Program-made: the position numbers and the translations under genes
Shown: in pieces, positions 1 through 8,690 of the stretch
How positions within the stretch are numbered: the first letter of the stretch is position 1
Layout of the letters: every line of letters begins with the position of its first letter
Source: Marinilabiliales bacterium
Lineage (GTDB): Bacteria > Bacteroidota > Bacteroidia > Bacteroidales > F082
Length of the DNA: 63,044 bases
NCBI GenBank assembly: GCA_002869365.1
Contig: PKTA01000036.1
Coordinates: forward strand, 1 to 63,044
Direction of reading: 5' to 3'
Notes under the pieces: generated by a model
Told to the model about the DNA's origin: nothing
The model's input: the letters and a program-made list of their open reading frames with translations, nothing else
The model's database searches: none

Positions 1-6
1 AGCCAG

Positions 7-255
7 ATGTGGGTAGAAAAATATGATGATTACAATATCCCGTCCCGTACGGGACGGAACAAAAAATACCAATTGAATTTTCTACCCACATTCAATCCCT
101 GACGGGATTTATGGGGATAGATGTCAAAACGTTGAGGTTGAATTATTCAACGATATTGTGATTTAAAAATCTAGATGAACCGGTAAAACAAATTTGTTTC
201 AGGCTCCGCTAGGAGCCAAACATGGGTAGAATGAAGCGTAAACCATTGGGGTTTA
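7..255. repeat. Cluster of REP-like nested palindromes
   Basis: Several inverted repeats lie close together in this gene-free stretch. A perfect 14-bp pair (7-20 with 78-91) encloses a perfect 18-bp palindrome at 40-57 (CCGTCCCGTACGGGACGG). Behind it are an imperfect palindrome around AATCCCTGACGGGATT (94-109), a 7-bp hairpin at 137-151, a perfect 14-bp palindrome at 186-199 (AAACAAATTTGTTT), a 6-bp hairpin at 202-217 (GGCTCC/GGAGCC), and TAAACC/GGTTTA at 239-255. Such packing is typical of REP or small non-autonomous elements, and part of it may end transcription of the minus-strand operon. No transposase is present. The naming is inference; the inverted repeats are directly seen. Confidence 0.6.
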
Positions 256-273
256 GGTTTTAAAATAAAATTA

Positions 274-1350
274 TTATAATAAATCGTCGATTAAATCTGA
301 ATCTGCCTGGGCAAGTTCATCTTCGCCCATGGATTTATAAACCTGAAATCTAATACTTAGCGCAGAAAAATATTGATGATCTTGCTCTAATACTGCGTTG
401 CAATCAGCCAGGGCCTCTTTAAGTTTTCCAAGTTTTAAAAATGTTTCTGCACGACTTGTAAGATACAGTTTGTCAGATGGTTCCATGTTAACTGCTATAT
501 CCATATCTATTAGTGCTTTACGAGGATTTCCATGTTGCAGATGGAGTTCGCCACGACAATTATAAAAAAACGGTTCGTCATCCATTAAATTAATGGCTTT
601 GTTAAAATCTTTTAGCGCCGCTTTATGTTCTCCTAACTTTACTTCCAGGTTAGCCCTCTCACAATACGACCATGCATCATGAGGGTAAAGTTTCAAAAAA
701 CTGTTAATTCTGTCAACTCCTTCTTTATTAGTTTCGCTGGCGGCAATATCTAATATATTTTTCTCTTTAAGGAAATCTTCAATACTCTTTCCTGTAGTAT
801 TTCTGTCAATTTTTGGGAACCCTTCATTTTCCAGATGCCAATTCAAAAAAGAATTAAAATTATCTGCAATTTTAATACATCTACTATATTTATTATTAGC
901 CAGATAATAAAATACTGGAGAAATTGTATTCATTCCTTTTTCCGAAAAAATTAGCAAATGTCCTTCATACGGTCCAGGTATTTTACAGATAGGTATTATT
1001 GGGTAAATACCTCTAAAATCTTCTCCTACGAATAGATAATCAATGGAAAAACCCACATAATTATCCAGAACTTCATCGAGGCTATAAAAGTAATAACTGC
1101 TCCATTTAGGCCCATCAGGCTCATCATCAAGCATATCAGTATAATACTCAATGTGATTTTCCAGTATCATTCCACCATTGCATAGTTTTAAAAAACTGAT
1201 GTAGGACTTGCTTAATTTGATACCATATGCTTTTTCATTGAGAAGAATTGTATCCTCATCGATACCTGAATTAAAATTGTACTTGCCGTCGCCTTGCCCT
1301 ATATTAGTTTTAAGTTTACGTATGGCATCAAAATCAAGACTTTCACTCAT
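274..1350 (-). CDS. SUKH (SMI1/KNR4)-like protein with C-terminal TPR repeats
   Basis: This 358-residue protein has no signal peptide and is probably cytoplasmic. The N-terminal ~190 residues resemble the SMI1/KNR4 (SUKH) fold: an early segment followed by a SYISFLKLCNGG-type motif near residues 48-60, and the later block where a short strand precedes an LNWHLEN-like helix. From about residue 215 to the end are three to four TPR-like helical pairs (SYCERANLEVKLGEHKAALKD and similar). SUKH proteins are known as immunity proteins in contact-dependent toxin systems, but also as general interaction modules. It is the last gene of the minus-strand run, 32 nt after the preceding gene, with no obvious toxin next to it. 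Function beyond protein binding is not known. Confidence 0.65.
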   Translation of the reverse strand: MSESLDFDAIRKLKTNIGQGDGKYNFNSGIDEDTILLNEKAYGIKLSKSYISFLKLCNGGMILENHIEYYTDMLDDEPDGPKWSSYYFYSLDEVLDNYVGFSIDYLFVGEDFRGIYPIIPICKIPGPYEGHLLIFSEKGMNTISPVFYYLANNKYSRCIKIADNFNSFLNWHLENEGFPKIDRNTTGKSIEDFLKEKNILDIAASETNKEGVDRINSFLKLYPHDAWSYCERANLEVKLGEHKAALKDFNKAINLMDDEPFFYNCRGELHLQHGNPRKALIDMDIAVNMEPSDKLYLTSRAETFLKLGKLKEALADCNAVLEQDHQYFSALSIRFQVYKSMGEDELAQADSDLIDDLL

Positions 1351-1382
1351 TTATGATTATATTTTATTTAGTACAAAATTAA

Positions 1383-2216
1383 TTAATCAGGATATAAGCG
1401 AGGTATTTCATCGTCGGATTTTCTTACTTTTCTTACTCTCCTTATTTTTGGTTTCTTGGGTTTTGTTATTTTAGTATTATTTGAATTTGTATTGGAAGTT
1501 AGTGGCTTTTCATTCCTTTCCCATTCATAAAGTTCAGTTTTAAATTCTTGAAAACCACCTTTCAATATTGATCCTGCAGATTCGTCATCATTATCTTCTC
1601 GCCTGTGTCTACGAGAACTAAAAAATAAAAATCCGATTATTTTGAAAATAACATAAACAACAGTTACAAAAGCAATTAATGAAATAGTAATTATGGTAAG
1701 ATTGGCCATAAGTATGCTAAGTATACTATACGTTAATATTCTTGCCGGAGCATAAATGCCATGCATTTTAATGCTTTCCATGCAAATAAGGACAAATAAA
1801 GCCACATATAAAAGCACAATAATATTCATAAACATTACGAAGCTTCCGGAAGTGAAGAACCCTAAAATTCCATTTTCCTGAAGGAATTCCAGATTAAAAT
1901 AGGAATAAACGGCACTGCGACTTTTTAATCCTGCTATAAATAATAAAATGGAAATAAAAGAAGAGGTTTTAAGTGCCCACCAGTTTCTGTTGAAGTAATT
2001 TTCATTGCCGAGAACCATAGCGTAGAAATATTCAGGTATTACGCCAATTGAAAAGGGTATTCGATAATACCAGTTAAAACCGCTAAAATTTGAATTGCTT
2101 TTTTGAGAAAAATAATCGTCAATTCTTACCGTGTTTTTTAATCCGTATCTGAGCGATAATCCCAGCAGGAATACCGATACTGCAAATATTACTATTGAAA
2201 TAAAGAAATTTAGCAT
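1383..2216 (-). CDS. Polytopic membrane protein with basic C-terminal tail
   Basis: I do not recognise the family. The 277-residue product starts with a membrane segment (about residues 3-23) and has roughly four further hydrophobic segments between residues 75 and 200. It ends in a hydrophilic, Lys/Arg-rich tail of about 75 residues (KPKKPKIRRVRKVRK), which by the positive-inside rule should face the cytoplasm. The start ATG lies only 4 nt after the stop of the upstream gene (2221-2715), so the two are probably translated together and may form one membrane complex. It is 32 nt ahead of the SUKH-TPR gene. Confidence 0.6.
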   Translation of the reverse strand: MLNFFISIVIFAVSVFLLGLSLRYGLKNTVRIDDYFSQKSNSNFSGFNWYYRIPFSIGVIPEYFYAMVLGNENYFNRNWWALKTSSFISILLFIAGLKSRSAVYSYFNLEFLQENGILGFFTSGSFVMFMNIIVLLYVALFVLICMESIKMHGIYAPARILTYSILSILMANLTIITISLIAFVTVVYVIFKIIGFLFFSSRRHRREDNDDESAGSILKGGFQEFKTELYEWERNEKPLTSNTNSNNTKITKPKKPKIRRVRKVRKSDDEIPRLYPD

Positions 2217-2220
2217 AAAG

Positions 2221-2715
2221 TCAATTTATTTTTAATCGTTTCTTCCAAAAAAATAAGAAATAAATTAGTATTGCAAAAGCAAGCAAAACAGCAAAAAACA
2301 AGCCTGCTAACAAACCAGTATAAAAATATAAAATACAAATTAGCAGATAAATAACCGAGCGAATTAATCCCAGTGTTCGACCTAAGTTTTTTATACTTTC
2401 AAAAATTAGTGCTAATAATAAACTAAGTACACCAACAGTAATAGTTAATTCAGGCCAATTCCATAATGAAGGATTTAAATTTAGTTCTCCGGGAAGAAAA
2501 ACTTCAAATAGAAATAATAAAAATCCCAGGCCCAAACTGCTTAATAGGGGCCAGGGAGTACCTTCCCAAGTGGAATTTGTTTTAGAGCTTAATTTTCTGT
2601 CTAATAAATGAATATATTTTTGAATAAAAAAAAGAGCAATAAATAATGCAATCCCCAGAATGTAAATTGCCCATGGGCTTTCAAAAAATGTATTTGTGTT
2701 TTCTATTGTATCCAT
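2221..2715 (-). CDS. Small polytopic membrane protein
   Basis: The 164-residue product is almost entirely hydrophobic, with about five membrane segments (near residues 13-31, 55-73, 88-107, 115-135, 138-156) and a short Lys-rich C-terminus. No family or catalytic motif was recognised. It sits between the channel-like gene (2763-4628, 47-nt gap) and another membrane protein (1383-2216, 4-nt gap), which suggests a shared operon and perhaps a shared complex. A pore or anchor role is possible but unsupported. Confidence 0.55.
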   Translation of the reverse strand: MDTIENTNTFFESPWAIYILGIALFIALFFIQKYIHLLDRKLSSKTNSTWEGTPWPLLSSLGLGFLLFLFEVFLPGELNLNPSLWNWPELTITVGVLSLLLALIFESIKNLGRTLGLIRSVIYLLICILYFYTGLLAGLFFAVLLAFAILIYFLFFWKKRLKIN

Positions 2716-2762
2716 TTTGATTCTTATTCTGCTTAGTTAAATATTTTTTCTTACAATATATT

Positions 2763-4628
2763 TTATGTATTCTGTAAAACCTGACTTAATAGTGTAATAG
2801 AGAAAATAGTTAGTAGAAACCAACCTATAATACCTTCAATAATAGTAAGATACATAGCAAGACTATTTTCCTGCTCGGGCAAAGATCCAAATCCGATAAC
2901 AACAAAACTGTTTAAACTAAGAATAAGTGAGTTAAAGAATTTTACAATAATCACATATAGTAAAAAGATTAATGAAATAAGAAATATTAATAATCCCGAC
3001 CATGCTTTTTCTGATTTATCAAGAGAGTTCCATTCTTTTGGTTGAAAGTTGAATAATTTCACCAAACCTGGTATTACATCGAACTTAAATTTGCCCAGAA
3101 AATGCAGCGGTTGTCCAAAAAGACGTAAAATGTGCGGGGCTTTTTTACCCTGTTCTTCAAATGATTTAAGAAGCTTTTTAATGTTTTTAGTTTCCTCAGT
3201 TTCATTTTCGTTCCTATTTTCCTCTATAACCTTGTCGATGGGCTTATCAGAGATAATATACTTTGTAAATATGTTATACTGATTTAAGTAATACCCATAA
3301 TTCATTCCATCCCATAGGGAGAATGAAAACATATAAATAAACGTAAATATCAATAATAATGCAAGAGATTGAATAAGAGATTTCCCCGGATTAGTGGCGT
3401 AATCCGAGAATAGCCTAAGAAACACATTTAATTTATAGTTAATCAAATTGTTCAGGCTTGGGTCAACTTGTTGAATATAAGCCTGACGACGGGTTTCTAT
3501 ATCTTTAATTTCAACATATGATGCGTTAGCCGACCTTATATCTCCCCGGTCATGGTAAAGAGTGTTGAATTTATTATAAGCGCTCATGAGGTCGTTATAA
3601 TAAAGCGTTTTAGAAAGTTGTAAATCGGTTTTAGCCTGATAGGGATATACCTTTTTAGATTTGTCGGTAAGAAAAATTGAAAATTTTTCCTTACCAAGGT
3701 TTACCCATGATACATTGGTGTTTTTTTCCGGAAAGTCGAAATTTAGTATGCCAATATAATTGCTTACAAACAATGAATCGATAAGGAGAGATTTCTCCAC
3801 TTCAGCATCGGAGAGGTTAAGGCTGACCAATGAATCGGAAATCAACTCTAATTTACCGAAAGTGCCTGAACTTAAATCTATTGAAAAGATATGTTCGTTG
3901 GAATTATTAATAAAGTTATTATTAATCAATTCCAAATCTTCAATATTAATATTTGAGCATTTTAACTGGTAAAGTGTTGACTCTACATCCCTCTTTTTAA
4001 ACTTTAAACTATCATAAATAAAAGTGTTCTTCTCGAGTCGTAAAGAACCAAGGTCCGTAGAAAAATCAAGTTTTGTTTGAAAACTATTATTAATACAAGT
4101 CAGTTTTATTGACTCGTTTTCTTCACCATCAAAAATAATATAGTCGTGGAAAATACAATTTTCAATAAGAAAATCATAGTTGCTTTCTACTTTAATATTT
4201 GTGAATGTTGTAGGTACATAAAACTCACAGCCAACAATATTTATTTTAGAAAACTTCCAGTCGGTAATTAGTAGAGGTGATTTTTCATCTAAAATAAACT
4301 TACAATTGTAAATATTTATTTTCTTTGATAATTCTGTTTTTGGTTTAAGTTCATATAGTTTGAAGAAAATTTTATTGATTAAAAATTCCTTATCTGAAGC
4401 ATCGGTAATTATAACACATTCACTGATAGTAGATTCGCTTTCATCTCTTTGAAGGAATTCGTAAAAACTGCTGAGGTTAAGAGTGTCAGGAGTTATGTCT
4501 TGCATAGCATATTCCTCATCAATTATCTCTTCTTCTTCAACTATTTCTTCCTGAGTAAATAGATTAGCGTGAAAAATTAGCGCAAATATTACTACTAATA
4601 GTGTGGTAATCTTTGTGTGCAAGTTCAT
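2763..4628 (-). CDS. Exported-domain protein with C-terminal K+-channel-like pore
   Basis: The 621-residue protein begins with a signal peptide (to about residue 25) and a very acidic stretch (EEIVEEEEIIDEE). About 270 residues follow with short, repeated beta-type units (xNCxF, xECVIxx) like those of pentapeptide/right-handed-helix proteins. A helical linker (residues ~335-400) leads to a first membrane segment (~415-435), a long loop, and a C-terminal TM-pore-TM unit from about residue 540. The pore has VIGFG at residues 577-581 (nt 2886-2900), matching the T/S-V-G-F/Y-G selectivity filter of K+ channels. Related pentapeptide/ion-channel proteins are known in Bacteroidota. It lies 2 nt after the transglutaminase-like gene. 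The transported ion and the signal are unknown. Confidence 0.65.
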   Translation of the reverse strand: MNLHTKITTLLVVIFALIFHANLFTQEEIVEEEEIIDEEYAMQDITPDTLNLSSFYEFLQRDESESTISECVIITDASDKEFLINKIFFKLYELKPKTELSKKINIYNCKFILDEKSPLLITDWKFSKINIVGCEFYVPTTFTNIKVESNYDFLIENCIFHDYIIFDGEENESIKLTCINNSFQTKLDFSTDLGSLRLEKNTFIYDSLKFKKRDVESTLYQLKCSNINIEDLELINNNFINNSNEHIFSIDLSSGTFGKLELISDSLVSLNLSDAEVEKSLLIDSLFVSNYIGILNFDFPEKNTNVSWVNLGKEKFSIFLTDKSKKVYPYQAKTDLQLSKTLYYNDLMSAYNKFNTLYHDRGDIRSANASYVEIKDIETRRQAYIQQVDPSLNNLINYKLNVFLRLFSDYATNPGKSLIQSLALLLIFTFIYMFSFSLWDGMNYGYYLNQYNIFTKYIISDKPIDKVIEENRNENETEETKNIKKLLKSFEEQGKKAPHILRLFGQPLHFLGKFKFDVIPGLVKLFNFQPKEWNSLDKSEKAWSGLLIFLISLIFLLYVIIVKFFNSLILSLNSFVVIGFGSLPEQENSLAMYLTIIEGIIGWFLLTIFSITLLSQVLQNT

Positions 4629-4630
4629 TA

Positions 4631-7240
4631 TTAATATTTTAAAATTTCCTTCTTAAGATTTATCTTCTGAACTGAATTATCAGTATCGAAATCAAATAAT
4701 ATGTCACCGCTTTCCTTAAATAATTTAATGGAGTTCATGTCAAGCCAGTAGTCGCCCCCTCCAACATAAATACCAGATAAAACTTCAACTTTTACGTTTT
4801 TACTTTTAAAAACAATAACTTTAATTCTGGCATTGTTGGCAATTTTTATTTTATCAATAATTACCGGTTCTCCATTGCTGGTTTTAATACTAATAATACC
4901 TTTCTCATTTTTGAGAAATTTCATACCATTAAAACTATCATATATATCGCGGGCATATTTTTTAATCTTATCATTATGCTCATCAAATGTTTTAACAATA
5001 TTGTTACCATTTATTTCTACAGTATTTGCATTTAGAAGATTTAATGCTGCGAATACACCTGCAATGGTTTCTTCATACTCTTTTTCCTTTAGTTTTTTGT
5101 CTTCGATATACAATGCCTCCGGAATATCATCTAAACTTCCCAAACTATTGTAATTAACAAAATCATTTTTATTCATTCCTGTTGTGGCATAAAACGACCC
5201 TTTAATAAATGCATTTTGGTTTTCGTCTATATCTATTCCATAATAATCGAACTCTTCGGTTTGGCTGTATAATTTGGCCATAATTTTTTCTCCTTCAGGA
5301 GTAAATTTTGCTGCAAATATCAAATCAATACTATGGTCAAGTTTATCAAGACCTGTCTTCTTTGCCCACAACAAATTTCCATCATTAGTATATTTTGCCA
5401 CAAAAATATCAGGGGCATTAACTGCTTCAATACTTAAATTATCTAGTTTAAGGTCGTTCTCAAAACTACCGTAAACATAGAGATTTTCCTCATTATCCAT
5501 GGCTAAACTTAAGCCCAAATCGTTACCACTACCGGTGGCTGTTTTTATCCATAGGGGATTAAGTTTTTTATCATATTTTAGTACAAATACATCGCGGCCG
5601 TCACCAACTGCATTTATGGTTTTATTATTAAAACTTATGGATTCGATAAAGTATCCACATACATAAACATTCCCATCTTTATCAAAGATGAGGTCATTTA
5701 AATTATCGGCTTTCATCCCACCTGCTGAATTGGTTTTTGTCCAGGCTTTACTTGCCATATCAGATTCTAAACTTGTGTTATTTAATACTATAAGTTCTGT
5801 TTTTTCGTCGTTTATACCCGGCATTAAAGAACCTAATTTTGCTCCCATAAGAGTAGGGTCGGCCATGTAAAAGTTGTTACCTCTATAGTTTAAATAGTAG
5901 CCCATATCTAAACCGTCAACATTAACTGCCAGAGCCATATGGCCCGGAAAACTAACAGCATAAGCATCTTTATTTACCAGAGTTTTAACCAAATAGTTCA
6001 ATAAAATTGATCGGTCTTCACAATCAGCATAAGGGTAATTAAGCATTTCATCTGCAAAGAAATAACGCTCTGTACCAAACACCTGCTGGTCGGTTTTATA
6101 ATCGAATGCCTGCTGAACAAAACTTAATAAAAGGTTGATTTTATCAATATCACTCTTGCCATTTAAAATAGAAGTAAAAGCCTTTTTTATGGAATTTTTA
6201 CTCCTACTATTAATAACAGAATTGAAATAGACATATACATCCGAAAGAGGTATAGTCTTATAAAAGTTTATCATTTCTCCATCGTAATCAAGTCTTACTT
6301 TATAATCCGTATTTTTATAATTAAATTTGAATTCCTTGGATTTTTTTATAGGATTAGTATAAAAAGGACTTTTTATGGTTACATCCATAATTTTATCCGA
6401 TTCGGGAAAGTCCTTTTCGTAAGTACTTATTTCTTCTCCTTTGCCATCTAAAACATAATAGTTGATATCGTTAAGTTTAACAAAATCAACATTATACATT
6501 GTGTAAATTGACGGAATTAATAAAAATAAATTATCATTACTATATCCAACTTTAACCTTATAACGGCTTCGTGATAGCATAGCCCACTGGAATAAAATCT
6601 GTAGATTTTTGTCGGAGGGATATATTTGCTCACTTGTACTCTTGAGAAGCTGATAGTATCCCCATTGATTAAGGTTAAGAGTATTAGCAACTTCTGAAAT
6701 TTGAAATAGCAGATGATTATAATTCACACCTGCTATTTCCTTCCAGTATTCACTAATATTTTCTGCCGACGGAGTGTCAAATATTACATTCCTAAAAGTC
6801 TCGTCAATTTTAAATTCCAGTGGCCATCCAAGAAATCTTACATTTAGAGTATTGATATTAAAAGAAGAGTCTTCCGATTTTTTGATACTCGGATAAACAC
6901 TAGCCTGAAAAGTTGTTTTAATAGGTTTTACTACATAATCCATATCAAAGGCGTCGTTCATTACTTCTTCGGCCTCAGGCATTTCCTCAGGTTTAGGAGC
7001 GGAAGGATTAAACTTCTCATGTCCTATATTATATTCCCAGAAATTTTCACTTAAGTAATTAGCAAACTCCTTGTCAATACCTTCTACAAAATTATCAAAC
7101 TTTGCCTGGGTTTCTTTTTCAAAGGAATTATAATCTTCCCTTATTTGCTTTTTAAATTCATCAAAAGTTTGTGAAAGTACATTTGAAAAAGGAAATACAA
7201 TTACCAGGCTTACAACAAATATTCTTGCTAAGCGTACCAT
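4631..7240 (-). CDS. Secreted transglutaminase-like protein with SBBP-type beta-propeller repeats
   Basis: The 869-residue protein has a signal peptide (residues 1-23) and a helical, charged N-terminal region. In the middle is a transglutaminase-like core with an apparent full Cys-His-Asp triad: Cys407 in YADCEDRS, His434 in PGHMALAV, Asp461 in MADPT. Such domains can act as peptidases or cross-linking enzymes. Residues ~505-660 hold SBBP-type repeats (DKDGNVYVCGYF, DNEENLYVYGSF, FVAKYTNDGNLLWAK), which form beta-propellers. The C-terminal 200 residues are unassigned. It is probably periplasmic or surface exposed; no T9SS sorting domain is visible. Its start lies 18 nt after the end of the broken small secreted gene, and its stop is 2 nt before the channel-like gene. 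Confidence 0.7.
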   Translation of the reverse strand: MVRLARIFVVSLVIVFPFSNVLSQTFDEFKKQIREDYNSFEKETQAKFDNFVEGIDKEFANYLSENFWEYNIGHEKFNPSAPKPEEMPEAEEVMNDAFDMDYVVKPIKTTFQASVYPSIKKSEDSSFNINTLNVRFLGWPLEFKIDETFRNVIFDTPSAENISEYWKEIAGVNYNHLLFQISEVANTLNLNQWGYYQLLKSTSEQIYPSDKNLQILFQWAMLSRSRYKVKVGYSNDNLFLLIPSIYTMYNVDFVKLNDINYYVLDGKGEEISTYEKDFPESDKIMDVTIKSPFYTNPIKKSKEFKFNYKNTDYKVRLDYDGEMINFYKTIPLSDVYVYFNSVINSRSKNSIKKAFTSILNGKSDIDKINLLLSFVQQAFDYKTDQQVFGTERYFFADEMLNYPYADCEDRSILLNYLVKTLVNKDAYAVSFPGHMALAVNVDGLDMGYYLNYRGNNFYMADPTLMGAKLGSLMPGINDEKTELIVLNNTSLESDMASKAWTKTNSAGGMKADNLNDLIFDKDGNVYVCGYFIESISFNNKTINAVGDGRDVFVLKYDKKLNPLWIKTATGSGNDLGLSLAMDNEENLYVYGSFENDLKLDNLSIEAVNAPDIFVAKYTNDGNLLWAKKTGLDKLDHSIDLIFAAKFTPEGEKIMAKLYSQTEEFDYYGIDIDENQNAFIKGSFYATTGMNKNDFVNYNSLGSLDDIPEALYIEDKKLKEKEYEETIAGVFAALNLLNANTVEINGNNIVKTFDEHNDKIKKYARDIYDSFNGMKFLKNEKGIISIKTSNGEPVIIDKIKIANNARIKVIVFKSKNVKVEVLSGIYVGGGDYWLDMNSIKLFKESGDILFDFDTDNSVQKINLKKEILKY

Positions 7241-7258
7241 AAATCTTTTCCTTATTTA

Positions 7259-7900
7259 TTAAAAGTCGAGTATCTTATCTATTTTTTCGGATTGAACTTT
7301 GGCTTTGTTTTTAAGTTCTTTTCTAATTAAATCTTTCGCCATTTCTAAGGCTGAATCATAACTATAGCCAACGGTTACATAAACTTCTGAGTTTTTACCA
7401 ACACTACGGTCGGCCTCAAAAAACGTTGATGTTCTTCATAACTTTGATCCTACTATCGATTTAAAAGTAGCAACAGTTTCAGTTACGGATGCTGCTTCTT
7501 CAGAGTTAAGTTGCGCATTAGCAACTGTAGTTTCTATCAATCCAGCTATTTCTGTCCCGATTTGTCCGGCAAGGTTTACCTTTGCAACTTCATAGGCTTG
7601 CATTTTTGCTGCTGAGTGAGTCTCGCCTACTGATCTTGCATCAGCAACAAACCATTTTTTATTGCCTTTATCATCACTTTCGTAGCGCTTAATCCATGTA
7701 GTTTCAATTTGCTTATCCATTGGTAATTGCCCGGGTGCTACTTTAAATCCTTCTTTACGAAGTTTTTTTGCTTCTTTACGGGCATCTCTCATGGCTCTTT
7801 TTTTAACTTCCTTTTTGATTGATTTTGAATTTTGAGAGTTCGCAGGTGTAATAATTACTACTGCTAACATAACTGATAATGCTAGTAAAACTTTTTTCAT
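7259..7900 (-). pseudogene. Small secreted protein interrupted by an in-frame TGA
   Basis: The first ATG opens a 154-codon frame with a signal peptide (MKKVLLALSVMLAVVIITPANS) and a Lys-rich helical region, ending at a TGA (7436-7438). The same frame then continues without a stop for 58 more codons (RTSTFFEADRSV..., MAKDLIRKEL...) to a TAA at 7259-7261. The downstream part reads as normal protein and matches the style of the upstream part, so the intact gene was probably 213 codons. This is a nonsense change, not a frameshift. The protein resembles secreted Bacteroidota proteins whose helical part handles repeated Ala/Glu motifs; no function is known. It is the first gene of the minus-strand run, with a -7 box TATCTTTG at 7939-7946. 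Confidence 0.75.
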
Positions 7901-7938
7901 TTTTCTAAAGTGTATTTGTTAAAATTAATTTAGTTGCT

Positions 7939-7946
7939 CAAAGATA
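7939..7946 (-). promoter_or_regulatory. -7 box (TATCTTTG) of the minus-strand operon
   Basis: On the minus strand this reads TATCTTTG, a perfect match to the Bacteroidota -7 consensus TAnnTTTG. It lies 38 nt upstream of the first ATG of the minus-strand run (7900). No clear -33 TTTG is seen at the usual distance, which fits an activator-dependent promoter. Confidence 0.6.
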
Positions 7947-7955
7947 AGAAAAATT

Positions 7956-7978
7956 TATAACAATGTTATAGAAATAAC
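7956..7978. promoter_or_regulatory. Putative operator between divergent promoters: three alternating ATAAC half-sites
   Basis: The sequence reads TATAAC-AAT-GTTATA followed by AGAA-ATAAC, so ATAAC occurs in alternating orientation three times (7957-7961, 7965-7969, 7974-7978). It lies between the two divergent -7 boxes (7939-7946 and 7990-7997) where the -33 region of the plus-strand promoter would be. This is the layout expected for a protein that controls both promoters. No regulator is identified, and AT-rich sequence can give such repeats by chance. Confidence 0.35.
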
Positions 7979-7989
7979 AGTAAAATTAT

Positions 7990-7997
7990 TATCTTTG
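7990..7997 (+). promoter_or_regulatory. -7 box (TATCTTTG) of the plus-strand operon starting at 8014
   Basis: TATCTTTG is a perfect TAnnTTTG match and lies 16 nt before the ATG at 8014, giving a very short leader. It mirrors the identical box used in the other direction at 7939-7946. Confidence 0.6.
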
Positions 7998-8013
7998 TTT
8001 CCCAACACACATT

Positions 8014-8682
8014 ATGACACTGATTGATAATAACATATTAACTTGCCCGAATTGCACAAAGTGTGTCCAGACACTAGAAATATTGTCTTACCACATATTT
8101 GAATCAGTATTGTTTTCTGATGGCAAAGCTGATACAACACCCATAATACCAAATATTTCCAGAATACTAATATGCCCCGAATGCAATAAAGAATTTTGGA
8201 AGGATGATGCAGAACAAACCGTTGATACAAAAATTGACACCTATAATATAAGGAGTGTTTTATCACCTTCTGACTTATTTGCGGTTCGTAATTCTGAAGA
8301 TTTGTTAGGACAGGCCAGATATTATTATAAATTACTAAAAGAAAATTTCGCCAATAATAATGAAAAGGAAATATATCTTAGAATGTTATTATGGCATGAA
8401 TTAAACGATATAGTAAGGTATAATATACCTGTAAAAGTAACAATATTGGACGAAAGGGAACTCCTCCTTAGAGATAATCTGTTACATCTCATTAAAATTT
8501 TTAATCCATCTTATGAGGAAGAAAAATTATTATTAGCAGAGATGTACCGTGAATTAGGAGAGTTTGATTTTGCACAAACAATATTGGAAGCCATAAGAGA
8601 GCAGGACTTTATTGGTAAAAGAAATGAACTTTTCAGGGCTTGTAATAGTAAAAGTGTAAGAGTTTTTAAACTAAAAAATTAA
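8014..8682 (+). CDS. Zinc-ribbon protein with TPR-like helical region
   Basis: The 222-residue protein has no signal peptide. Near the N-terminus are two CxxC pairs (CPNC at residues 11-14, and CPEC in LICPECNKEF near residue 54), which should form a zinc ribbon. The rest is helical, with one TPR-like pair close to the C-terminus (LAEMYRELGEFDFAQTILEAI). It somewhat resembles DUF2225-type Bacteroidota proteins, but I do not claim the family. It is the first gene of a plus-strand group with the CsgG-like and LPP20-like genes, 8 nt before the CsgG-like gene, so a cytoplasmic partner of an envelope system is possible. Confidence 0.6.
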   Translation: MTLIDNNILTCPNCTKCVQTLEILSYHIFESVLFSDGKADTTPIIPNISRILICPECNKEFWKDDAEQTVDTKIDTYNIRSVLSPSDLFAVRNSEDLLGQARYYYKLLKENFANNNEKEIYLRMLLWHELNDIVRYNIPVKVTILDERELLLRDNLLHLIKIFNPSYEEEKLLLAEMYRELGEFDFAQTILEAIREQDFIGKRNELFRACNSKSVRVFKLKN

Positions 8683-8690
8683 ATTGTTAT

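Noticed and set aside
1-120. CRISPR array
   Set aside because: The palindromes are of different sequence and there is no regular repeat-spacer pattern.
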